Source of the DNA: Anagrus nilaparvatae
Taxonomy: Eukaryota > Arthropoda > Insecta > Hymenoptera > Mymaridae
DNA: 64,000 bases
Assembly: GCA_022575985.1 (NCBI GenBank)
Contig: JAKSXM010000247.1
Span: 4,611,501 to 4,675,500 of the forward strand
Direction of reading: 5' to 3'
How positions within the stretch are numbered: the stretch's first letter is position 1; each line of letters opens with the position of its first letter. Under the pieces are notes generated by a model. That model did not search any database and was not told the origin of the DNA. It saw nothing but the letters and a program-made list of their open reading frames with translations. A program made the position numbers and the translations under genes. Positions 36,672 to 47,600 of this stretch are shown here, piece by piece.

Positions 36672-36939
36672 GTAATCCTATGTTAAAAACATAGAGGTTA
36701 AGGATGATCTTTTAAACTCATTCTTTTAAAGATTACCTAAATATGTATTTCATTCATTGTTAATTAAAAAATTTTTACTCTGAAATATAGAGCTAAAAAA
36801 TAATTTAAATTTATATAGAATTTTCTATGAACTCTTTTACACTAAAGCCAAAAAATTATTAAAGTATAGAAAGTCCTTAAAATTTTACTGGAAACCCGAA
36901 TTTGACATTCTTTAAATCATACAGGGTCATTTAGTGCGG

Positions 36940-38230
36940 CAAAATTCAAAAAAACTGCTACAAAACGATAAAAATCAAAATTTTGTATTTAAGGCATTTG
37001 GTGTGAGCTCGTTCACATCGAAGCCTAAAAATTATTTTAATAAAGAAAAGATGTAAAATTTCCCTCGGAATCCAAATCTCACCTTTTTTAAATCGTTCGG
37101 AGTCATTTAGAGCGGGAAAATTCAAAAAAACTGCTAAAAAAACGATAAAAATCAAAATTTTGTATTTAAGGCATTTGGTATCAGCTCGTTTACATCGAAG
37201 CCTAAAAATTATTTAAATAAAGAAAATATGTAAAATTTCCATGGGAATCCGAAACTCACCTTTTTTAAATCGTTCGGAGTCATTTAGAGCGGGAAAATTC
37301 AAAAAAACTGCTAAAAAACGATAAAAATCAAAATTTTGTATTTAAGGCATTTGGTGTGGTGTGAGCTCGTTTATATCAAAGCATAAAAATTATTTAAATA
37401 AAGAAAATTCAAAAAAACGGCTAAAAAACGATAAAAATCAAAATTTTGTATTTAAGGCATTTGGTGTGAGCTCGTTTACATCAAAGCCTAAAAATTATTT
37501 AAATAAAGAAAATATGTAAAATTTCCCTGGGAATCCGAATCTCACCTTGTTTAAATCATACAGGGTCAACTAGTGCAGCAAAATTCAAAAAAACTGCTAC
37601 AAAACGATAAAAATCAAAATTTTGTATTTAAGGCATTTGGTGTGAGCTCGTTCACATCGAAGCCTAAAAATTATTTTAATAAAGAAAAGATGTAAAATTT
37701 CCCTGGGAATCCAAATCTCACCTTTTTTAAATCGTTCGGAGTCATTTAGAGCGGGAAAATTCAAAAAAACTGCTAAAAAACTATAAAAATCAAAATTTTG
37801 TATTTAAGGCATTTGGTGTGGTGTGAGCTCGTTTATATCAAAGCATAAAAATTATTTAAATAAAGAAAATTCAAAAAAAACGGCTAAAAAACGATAAAAA
37901 TCAAAATTTTGTATTTAAGGCATTTGGTGTGAGCTCGTTTACATCAAAACCTAAAAATGATTTAAATAATGAAAATATGTAAAATTTCCCTGGGAGTCCG
38001 AATCTCACCGCGTTTAAATCGTTCGGAGTCATTTAGAGCGGGAAAATTCAAAAAAACTGCTAAAAAAACGATAAAAATCAAAATTTCGTATTTAAGGCAT
38101 TTGGTGTCAGTTCGTTTACATCGAAGCCTAAAAATTATTTAAATAAAAAAAATATGTGAAATTTCCCTGGGAATCTGAATCTTACCTTGTTTAAATCGCT
38201 CGGAGTCATTTAGAGCGGGAAAATTCAAAA
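36940..38230. repeat. ~175 bp tandem units, right arm (about 7-8)
   Basis: Units contain AAACGATAAAAATCAAAATTTTG, TTTAAGGCATTTGGTGT and GGAGTCATTTAGAGCGGG, with some internally deleted (near 37390 and 37870). A larger ~615 bp period (near 36910, 37555) suggests higher-order duplication. Confidence 0.85.
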
Positions 38231-38747
38231 AAACTGCTGAAAAATGAGAAAAATTTATGAAAATTCATGATTTTTCGGTTATTTTAAGGTCTAGGAAGTT
38301 CGATCGCATCTAGGTTGATATGGCATCCGAAAATATATATAAAAACACGCTTTTCCTGAGAAGCTCAATAAAAAATTCGGATATACAATTTTTCTGTAGT
38401 TTCCGTAATATACCCTGTGAATTTATCGATTTTCTGGCTCCCCGTGTAGGAATTTTCAAAAACTAATGGCATGACTGGATTCCTGAGGAAATTTTACTAT
38501 GGTACCTCTTTTTTCATTATTTTTAATGATTTCCAGAAGGAATGGCACATAAAAGAAGAGTGGGTGGCTGAGGAAAGATGAAAACGTCTTGTTTTTTCAA
38601 AAATTCGCCCTGGGCTTAGTTTTCAATATTAAGGGCTAAAATTTGAGGACATAGTCTATTTTGGATAGGTAATTTGAAAAAAAAAGTTTTTAGCCGGTTT
38701 CAGCGACCCGACCTGGAAACTTTTGCTGAATTCACCAAGAATCACTC

Positions 38748-39420
38748 AATAAGATTAAGTTAAATTTAGACTAATAAGGGGAATCCCATAAATTGAATAC
38801 ATGCAGGTGTTCGTGTGCGTTTACTAAATAAATAAATAAATATTAAAATTATAAATAAATAAATCATATTTACTAAAATTTTAAAAGATTAAATAGAAAA
38901 ATTATAAACGTGATAAAATCGTTTTTAGGGTATATTTAAGGGTTTTAGGTGAAAACTAATGCCAGAATCTGAAACAGTGTGAAATTTTACTACAAATATG
39001 AAGTTTTTACCACGTATCTACAAGGAAATATATTTATTTTTGCTCTATTCCAAAACTCTCTGCCCGGCGTTAAATTAGCGTAAATTAGCAATAATTTAAT
39101 TCAAAAAACTAATTTAACAACAATTTAAAATTTAAAAAAAATTGAATTGATGTATATGAAAATATTATATTTAGTACTTATTTGTTTGAATTATCGTAAA
39201 TTAAAATTTTAATAATTGTAACATTTTATATAGAATAAATTAATAAATTAATAAATTTTAAATATTTATAAATTAGCATTTTACTTGAACTTTATAGAAA
39301 ATTATATAAATTATTAATTTGCTAAATTCACAACAGATTGTATTAAGTGATTGGATGAGAATGATATTTCTTTATGTTATATGATTGTAGATTATTTATC
39401 AGGGTGGGGAATACTGGACG
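38748..39420. other. AT-rich DNA, nothing recognised
   Basis: AAAT runs and no coding sequence or clear repeat. Confidence 0.45.
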
Positions 39421-39429
39421 CGCATCATA

Positions 39430-39645
39430 TATCCGTATATACGGAAATAAAAAATATGAATTTTGATTTTTTGCCGTATAGACGGTTTATTTAATACTGA
39501 ATCACATAAGAAATACCGTATATACGGTTCTAAAAATGTATGGATCAGTATTTTCGAAACCGTACATACGGATAAATTTGTACGGGACCCGTATTTTGTG
39601 AACCTTATATACGGTTCTCAAAATTTTACAACCGTATTTAAAGGC
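39430..39645. repeat. Cluster of CCGTATATACGG palindromes
   Basis: Five 12-base palindromes or near-palindromes (39433, 39473, 39516, 39560, 39603), all CCGTAtatACGG-like, are spaced about 40-45 bases apart, with half-sites near 39578 and 39640. Nothing nearby is a recognised gene. Confidence 0.7.
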
Positions 39646-40584
39646 ATTATATTTCTAAAATACGAATAATAGCCTATTATACTAAAATGTCTATTATACT
39701 ACGACATATACATATATACGTTATAATTGAATCCTGAAAAGGCATTCGATTATTGAAATCATTTTATTGAGATTTAATTTAATTAATAAATTTTTAATAT
39801 ATAATATTTAATTAATTATTATAAATTATAGTCCAGTAACTGCTGATATCTACTTAATTTATCATTATATTTAAATATTAAAAGTGGCTACGTTCCTTAG
39901 ATTATATGGTTGAAATTGTGTTCCGTAAATCATATAGCATCTTACTTATTATATTTAAAAATATATATGTATATCTCTATATATTATAAAGTTATAAACG
40001 CTGCCGCCGCTGTCGAATGACACTTTTGGGCCAATCTGGTACTTTTGGGCCAATTTGGGCAAAACTATTGGATTTTGAACCAAAGTGGATCTCTTAGGGG
40101 CAAAATGGGCCTGTTTACATTAAACTGTTCAAAAGTTCTTAGGCATGAATCTTTTTTAATCAAAAAGATGCTTTTAATAAAAAACAGACTGCAAAAGGAA
40201 TGAACTATAATTTTTTTTTTACTTGGATTAGCTTGGATTAGACCTATAACCTGAACCAGTATTCTTTCGAGAGAGGTAATCATTTATGATAATATTTAAT
40301 TCAAATTCAATTGGCTATAGGATTTTTTTTTTAATTAGAAAATTTACATTTTTATTGAAAGATTTTTTTTTTTTAATTATAAATCTATTTTTATAAGTAT
40401 ATCGAAAACTATATTTTAAACCTAAAGGATTATTTTATTATTTTGTCTTTATGTTTTACAGTAATAAATTATTATCAATGATGACAAAATTATTAATAAT
40501 TGAAATTTAGTTATCGCTAAATTTATCTTATTTATTTATCACTAAATTTATCTTCTAAATGATGTTCTAAAAAAATTACTAAAA

Positions 40585-41314
40585 TTAAGGACGCTCTGTC
40601 CACCACAGGGTGTTTTTTGCGCAGCATATTTGTAACTAAAATATTTTAACCATATATTTATTTATAATAATTTTTTAATGAAAGAATCAATGCTTTTCAG
40701 TATTTAGTACAAGAATATAAAAAAAAAAAAGTTAAAAATGTTTATTTGTTTAAACAAATACGACCTGTTAAATTTTTGAAATTTTTGGGTCATAAAAGCC
40801 TGAGTTCCCAGATCTGGGCTACTTGGATCAAAATTCTGCTTGGCTCATATTGAAGATCATTCAATTCTAGGGGGAGATACCGTGGGAAATTTTTCGCTAA
40901 ACCTCTTCAGTAATGAGTTACAGCTATTTGTTTATAAATTTTAGAGCATTTTTAACTTTTTTTTTATAATCAAATAGCTGTAACTCATTACTGAAGAGGT
41001 TTAGCGAAAATTTTCCCACGATACCTCCCCCTAGAATTGAATGATCTTCAATATGAGCCAAGCAGAATTTTGATCCAAGTAGCCCAGATTTGGGAACTCA
41101 GGCTTTTATGACCCAAAAATTTCAAAAATTTAACAGGTCGTATTTGTTTAAACAAATAAACATTTTTAACTTTTTTTTTTATATTCTTGTACTAAATACT
41201 GAAAAGCATTGATTCTTTCATTAAAAAATTATTATAAATAAATATATGGTTAAAATATTTTAGTTACAAATATGCTGCGCAAAAAACACCCTGTGGTGGA
41301 CAGAGCGTCGTTAA
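40585..41314. mobile_element. TTAA-terminated foldback, 730 bp
   Basis: The ends TTAAGGACGCTCTGTCCACC and its near-complement ending GTCGTTAA bound almost perfect 350 bp arms, centred near 40945. It is directly adjacent to the left Polinton TIR. A fragment of the same family is at 31640-31747. Confidence 0.9.
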
Positions 41315-41326
41315 AAAAGTTGATAG

Positions 41327-41747
41327 AATTATATGTATCTAATATCTATAAGTAGTTAAGTATATACTATGAACCTATTTTTTTTTTTGCTGCTGATTCA
41401 GCAGTTTTATAGTGTCACCAAGAGCTCGTATTTTTTATGTACAAAATGATATGCTATATATATATTGTTTATACATACGATAAAGGTATCAAGTTTCATT
41501 TGTTATATCTAGTTATCGATTATTTTTTATGCTTTATAATTTTTTGACAATAATTTATAAATTTTGTTAAATATGAAATAATGATTTGATTTTTGATTGG
41601 TTACATGTATAAATATTTTTATATTCTTGTACTCAGTTAAAATTTTTTTATCAACCTACCGAAGATATTGAATTTTAATTGATCAATCGTAAATTGCTGG
41701 AAATTTATTTGACATAAATTCATTAAACCTGTTGGAAATAGTTAAAA
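41327..41747 (+). repeat. Polinton left terminal inverted repeat
   Basis: AATTATATGTATCTAATAT, AGTAGTTAAGTATATACTATG, GCTGCTGATTCAGCAG, ATACATACGATAAAGGTATCAAG and CCGAAGATATTG appear in the same order, inverted, at 58672-58205. A few indels distinguish the arms. Confidence 0.9.
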
Positions 41748-42120
41748 TTTTAGGTATCTAAATGTCCAAATTATTTAAAATAATCTAAAATTCAGAGAAA
41801 AGTCGACAGGTCAAATTTTTGGGCTATACTATAACCTACCGAAGACCTTAAATTTTAATGGATCGATCGGAAATTACTGGAAATTTATATGAGCTGAATC
41901 CTTTTAACCTATCGGAAATTGTTGTAATTGTAGGTAGTTAAGTGATCAAATTATTTTCAGAAACCCAAAATTAACAGGTAAAATTTTCGGGGTTTTGAAA
42001 ATTTTTGAAATTGAAAAAAAATTTTTTTTTTAAGACCAAATTATTTTAATTGAACCAAAATTTAGAGTAAAATTACCAGGTAAAATTTTCGGAGTTTTAA
42101 AAATTTTTTGAAAATTAAAA
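41655..42120 (+). repeat. ~175 bp tandem units at the inner edge of the left TIR
   Basis: AACCTACCGAAGA...AAATTTTAATNGATC...TACTGGAAATTTAT occurs at about 41657 and 41832. A partial third copy (CCAGGTAAAATTTTCGG) lies near 42075. Only the first unit is mirrored in the right TIR. Confidence 0.75.
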
Positions 42121-42289
42121 AATTTTTTCCGTAAATTTGGTTCTTTTTTTTCGTCGGCAGAGGTCGTTTGCCTTTTTTTTGAAAAATTCGGTGGCTTTTT
42201 AGGGTTTCTGAATCGATGCTTGGTCATTCTTGCATAAGCTCTGAAGTTAATGACATCTGTTAAATTGTTATTTTATTTGAGAAAGATGA

Positions 42290-42617
42290 AATACGGGTAA
42301 TAAGCCAACGAATTGTAGTGTAAACTATAGTCGTTTTGAAGACGCAGGGGAAGACGGGGAAAGAAATTACGGACCTTTTTGGAGGAGAGTTACCAGCGAT
42401 AAATGGAGCTTCTCGAAGGACGTGTTTAACGGATTCTCTAGTTTTAAAGGAAAAGCAGATTCATTTCAAGATGAAAAAAAACCTTTACTGGAAAAAACTG
42501 AAAAAAAAAATGAAAAAAAAATGACTATTTTTTTTGTATTTAAGTTTTCAATAAAATTTATTATATTTTGTAAAAACAATGTGTTTTTTTTTTCATTTGA
42601 CATTATTTTTGTAAGAT
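42290..42617 (+). CDS. Unrecognised open frame upstream of the polymerase exons
   Basis: One frame (42290-42617) is open without a good start. It has an acidic/aromatic section (RFEDAGEDGERNYGPFW), WSFSKDVFNGFSSFKGKADSF, a Lys/Glu-rich stretch and a hydrophobic end. An overlapping frame starts at ATG 42336. The first half has protein-like composition, but I see no family. It could be a remnant of an accessory gene at the left end of the Polinton. Confidence 0.3.
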
Positions 42618-42639
42618 GAAAAAATGTACTTTTTTTTTA

Positions 42640-42930
42640 TATATATTTTTCTGTTTTTGTCGAGTTGAGCTTTAACAAAAAAAATAAAAAAATAAAAAAA
42701 TTAACAGTATGCATAAAGTTGTTTTATTATGACACATATTTTTGGTATCGTCTTATCTTTAAATGACTTTTATGCTCCTTCCTTGTTGCAAGAAATTTTT
42801 GCATTTTTTCTATTTTTTGATGAGTTGAACTTTTATAGGAGAGACATTATACATGAAGCAATTTTATTATAACACATATGTTTAGTATCGTTTTATCTTT
42901 ATTAGGTGACTTTTGAAATTTTTTCTTGAA
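42640..42930 (+). repeat. Tandem duplication, ~140 bp, two units
   Basis: GAGTTGAACTTTTATA, CATATNTTTNGTATCGT and TTATCTTTA(N)GACTTTT occur in both 42655-42780 and 42820-42925. This lies in the presumed promoter region of the polymerase gene. Confidence 0.6.
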
Positions 42931-42959
42931 ACAAAAAAAGTAAAAAAAATTTTTTAAAA

Positions 42960-44581
42960 ATGGTTTTATCCAGGAAGCTCAATTTATTAATAATTGTAAA
43001 ATTGTTGATGAAAATCGCTTATGGGCGCGAGCCAAGTGTGCGTAAAATTTGTGATTTCAAGTGGAGATCACAATTAGAAGACTGCTCGATAAAGGTGATT
43101 TTGAAAAAAATCAAATTAATTTTTAGTTTGTGCGCGCTTCCAACGATGCGTGTTATTGCAAAAAACTTGTTATTAAACGAGTGTGGCGAAAATGATGTTA
43201 TTCTAATTTTTGGTGACATTTTGAGGAGAAGAGGCCAAGCAAGGCTTCCGTGTTTTGATTTGTTCATGAATAAATACAACACTATTAAATGTAAGTTTTT
43301 TTTTGTTTTTAAATGCTGAAAGTTAAATTTTTATACATGGTTTTTCTCTTTGCAATTAGATTTTGAAGATGGTCTTGACAGTGAATTTTTAGATGTAATT
43401 TTACCGTCTGACGAAAATTTACAAGGTAATACTGAATTTTTATTTGATATATTCTTTGAATAAAAATTTTTCTCGAACTCTTCCCCCCTAAACCCAGAAT
43501 AAAAACAAAAATTTTACTCGACATCTCACCCTGGCTATATATTAAAAATATTAAATTAAACTTGTTTTCACTTTTTATATACTGTCGTACAAATCATAAA
43601 TCCGACATCGATACCACTAACGAAAACCCTGACATCTCCTTTTCATTTTGAGCAGGGATGTCGGAGTCTTCGTTAGTGGTATCGATGTAGATGTGGGATT
43701 TGTGATTTGCGCTGCAGTTTACCTCACACGCATTGAAGTTAATAATGTTTTTTTTTTTTTTGCAGATAATAATGTAATAGGGAAAAAAGATTCGAGTATT
43801 GTAGGTAAAGTTTTCATGTTGTTAAATATTATGATGTTTTGAGAATAAATTGGTATTTTTTTTCACGTATATTCGTTTTTTTTTTATAGACCAGCTTAAA
43901 TTAAAATACAAAGGTACTGTTTTTGAAAACCCCACTCCTGGATGCAGTAGCAAAGATTTTGTCGATGTTAATCGGCGCTTAAACGCGAGTAAGCAAGTTA
44001 AAACGTCTGGCAAAAAAATTGTGAATGAAAGAAATTTAAAGGTTGCAGGTAAATTTGCAAATTTTTTGACGTTATTCTGATTTTTTTTTTTGACTGTGAA
44101 ATGTTATTTTTGTAATTATTTTCTATTTTTTTTTGTTACTAATTAACTTAATTTGAAATATAAAGATACTGTACACGTGAATCCGACTCCTGGGTGTAGC
44201 GCAGATGATATGCATGCTGACGAAGTCGAGTCGACTGCGCCTGTGGTTAAGGAAATTGTGAAAAGAAAAAATTCGAGCGAAGCAGGTAAATTTCTAAGAT
44301 TTATTATTTTGATTTGTTTTTTTTTTTTTGCAAGTAGGATGCTTATTTTTTTATTTTTTTTATTACAGACCAGCTTAAATCGAAAAAAAATAAAAAAGAA
44401 AAAATAGAAATAGGTACAACGCATGAAAACCCGGTCCCTGATTGTGATATTGATGTTTTCGAGCATCTGGATGGTTGTGATATAGAGAGTGTTCCTATAG
44501 AAATTTTCGACGATTATCCATTTTTGAGGGCTTTTTTAGAGAACCCTTCTGGTCAGGATGAAAACGGGCTTACCTTGGAAG
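42960..44581 (+). CDS. 5' exons of the Polinton polymerase gene (spliced N-terminal region)
   Basis: Six exon-like pieces (42960-43290, 43360-43425, 43766-43804, 43890-44048, 44166-44285, 44369-44581) have GT donors, mostly GTAAxx. Most have T-rich AG acceptors, except the fifth, whose acceptor is weak. Every intron (69, 340, 85, 117, 83 and 92 bp) falls in phase 1. The chain joins in frame to 44674, which runs into PolB. Exon 1 is basic and helical (CALPTMRVIAKNLLL..GDILRRRGQARLPCF). Exons 4, 5 and 6 are related: each has an NPTPGCS or NPVPDCD motif near its start, and exons 4 and 6 both start DQLK. This suggests exon duplication. Exon 6 ends acidic. I recognise no domain. The start at 42960 is the only in-frame Met of exon 1 with upstream AT-rich leader and is uncertain. 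The splicing model is inferred from sequence only. Confidence 0.65.
43580..43715. repeat. Hairpin inside intron 2
   Basis: ACATCGATACCACTAACGAA pairs with TTCGTTAGTGGTATCGATGT, with flanking CATAAATCC/GGATTTGTG pairing. The loop is about 50 bases. It may be a small foldback or a fold that brings splice sites together. Confidence 0.75.
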
Positions 44582-44673
44582 GTAATGTGGATATTTTCTG
44601 TTCTGTACATAAATGTGCGTATGATTTTCTTGCGATAAAATAATATGAATTTTTCATTTTTTTTTTTTTTTAG

Positions 44674-47600
44674 CACAGATTGGTCTTGGTTATGGAAGCA
44701 GTAAGCCTGATAGCCCAGAGTCAAGTATCAGCAGCAGTGATAATAATAATAGTGATGCTGTTGATGATAATGAGACTGTTGATAGTAATTTTAATTCTAA
44801 TCATTTAATTATTTTAAGTAAAAAAACTCGTAGATATAGTAGATTTAGGGTGACTGGTAGTGAGATTTGCGTGAAGTTTAAACAGCCGACCGAGACGGAC
44901 AATATTGACGCACAAGCCTGGGTTGAAAATTGTATTGAGGAATTGACGGATTTATTGTTGGAATCCGCGTTGCCAAGTGATTACATCGGATTTGAATTGC
45001 GTTCTGTAAAATTTGACAAGCCTCTTTGGCTGAGTTTTAGACCGGTGGAAAAATTTGATCATAAAGATGTTTTGGCATTGATTGCACGCGCGGCTCAGAG
45101 CGGTGCCGTTTTTGACGTTTGCGATGATTCACTTGAAGCCGTGTCCTCGATTGTTCGGGTTCCTGCTGGCAGGGGGCGCGTATCTTTGACATCGTTAAGT
45201 CTATTCGATGTATACAAAAGATCGATTTTGAAAATTACGCGAGACAATTTGTGTCTGGCACGATCTCTCTGTGTCGCACATGTGCACGCTAAAAGGGGTC
45301 AATTGCGAAGCGGAATTTTGCATCAAGACTGGCGCAAAATAAGGAAAAAGAGAAAGCAACTTTTAGCAGCAAAACAACTGGTGCGTGATGCTGGCGTATG
45401 GATCCCGCAGTTTGGGTGCGGAATAAACGAGATTCATCAATTTCAAACATATTACGCTAATTTGGGAGTGTCCATAGTGGTGTATGATGACGAAAATTTC
45501 GGTAGAGGTGATGCCCCGATGTTTGACGGTTCTAGATACGTGGTAAATACCGGTAACGAAATTCGCTACACACTGAGAATAATGTATTTTGTGCGCACTA
45601 ACCATTACAGCCCGATTTTAAATCTGAATGCAGCTTCAGGGTCTAGAGGCTACTGCATACCGTGTAACAAAAAATATTCGAACGACAGGTATCACAGATG
45701 TTCGAGTAGATGTTACAAATGTTTCCAAATTCCACGCTGTGATCAGTTGATCGTGGGGTTTCAGCAGTTTGTGTTTTGCGATTTATGTCAGAGATATTTT
45801 CTGAATGATAGCTGTTTTGAAAAACACAGAGCACACGGGTCTTATAAAAATGTTGCCTCGGTTTGCCTTGGTGTAAGACACTGTACTTCGTGTCTTAAAA
45901 TGATAAAGATTGACGATATCGTGAAACACAAGTGCAACGAAATTTTTTGCAACACGTGCCTAAAACGCGTGAACGTGAATCATTTATGTTTTATGCAGCC
46001 CCTGTCTCAAAGAGATAATGAGTCAAAAGTAATTTTTATATTTTTCGACTTTGAAACCACGCAATGTGAAACTTTAGTCGGTGATTGTGCGGTTAAGTTG
46101 CACAAGCCGAACTTATGCGTTGCGCAACAAGTTTGTACTTTTTGTTTGCGAGACGAGGACTTCGAGGGCGTCGAGAATACATTTTCCGCGAAGAACCTGT
46201 GAAAAATTTTTTTGACATTAGCGCTAATGCCGAAAAAGGATTTTTCAAAAGTCATATGTATATCTCATAACGGTCAAAGTTTTGACAATCAATTTTTATT
46301 AAAGCACATGGTCGAGGAAATGCGTCTGAAACCAAAGCTGATATTGAGCGGGTCGAAAATTGTATTAATGACTGTTGAAAAAAAAGTTAAATTCATAGAC
46401 AGTCTGAATTATTTTCACATGGCTCTGAGCGCTTTGCCTAAAGCTTTTGGTTTGCCGGATATGATTAAGGGGGATTTTCCACACCTCTTTAACACACCTG
46501 AAAACCAGAATTACATTGGTCCATTACCGGATATCGAGTTTTATTGCGTCGACAGTATGTCGCGCGATAAAAGAGAAAAGTTTTTGACCTGGTACAGGGA
46601 GAGAAAAAATTCCGGACGTTTGTTTGATTTTCAAGTCGAGATTGAGTCGTATTGCAAAAATGACGTAGATGTGTTGAGGAAAGCTTGTTTGAAATTTAGG
46701 GAATCTTTTTTGGAGATCGGTAGAATTTGTCCCTTCACGGAAGCTACGACGATTGCCAGTGCTTGTATGAAGGTTTTTAGGAAAAATTTTTTAAAACCAA
46801 ACACAGTAGGTATCTTACCGGCCAGGGGTTATAGATTTAGCGACAACCAGTCTGTGATAGCCGTCCAGTGGTTAGTTTGGATGGAAAGGGAATTGAATCG
46901 GGAAATTCAGCACGCTGGACGTTGTCGTGAAATCAGGCTTCCTATAAACGTTAAGGTAGATGGATTTATTCCTCCGAGCCAAACCGATGCGCATAACGGT
47001 ATATGTCTTCAGATGATGGGTTGTTATTGGCACGGTTGCATTCGTTGCTTCAAGAGAAACAGAGACAAACCGCTAAGCGAGTACAATCTCGAAACGCTCG
47101 AAGATCGTTATAGCAGAACTTTGGCCATTAGCAGAAGAATCAGAGCCAATAACTATGAACTTATCGTGAAATGGGAATGCGAATTCAAAATGGAACTTGA
47201 ACAAAATCCCGAAATAAGCAATTATCTCGACCAGCACGATTTGACCAGAAATCCGCCATTAAATCCGAGAGAAGCTTTTTACGGCGGCAGAACTGAAAAT
47301 TTCATAAAGTCGTATCAAGTCAGGGCTGGCGAAAAAATGAATTACGTTGATGTGACGTCGCTTTATCCATACATTTGCAAGCGTGATAAATTTCCGCTTG
47401 CTCACCCTAAATTATACGTCGGCGAACCGGAATGTCGTTAATTTGCTGGTCAAAATTACGAATATTTTGCGGACAGGGTCGAGGGACTTGTTTACTGCAA
47501 AATTCTACCACCGAGGAATCTCACGCATCCGGTTTTACCCGTAAAAATGCACGGCAAGCTCTTGTTTGGCCTGTGTCGAACTTGTTGCGTGGAGATGAGA

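Larger units (their letters stand above)
34811..38747. mobile_element. Foldback element, 3.9 kb, with asymmetric inverted tandem arrays
   Basis: The ends GAGTGATTCC..GTGAATTCAGCAAAAG (34811) and CTTTTGCTGAATTCAC..GAATCACTC (to 38747) lead arms that share GGTCGGGTCGCTGAAACCGG and AGGAATTTTCAAAAACTAA. Each arm then runs into an array of ~175 bp units (35330-35870 left, about 3 units; 36940-38230 right, about 7-8). The core 35880-36940 is not repeated and contains exon-like sequence. No transposase is recognised. Confidence 0.85.

Noticed and set aside
41321..41326. 6-bp target duplication for the Polinton
   Set aside because: The six bases outside each TIR do not match, so I do not claim a target duplication.
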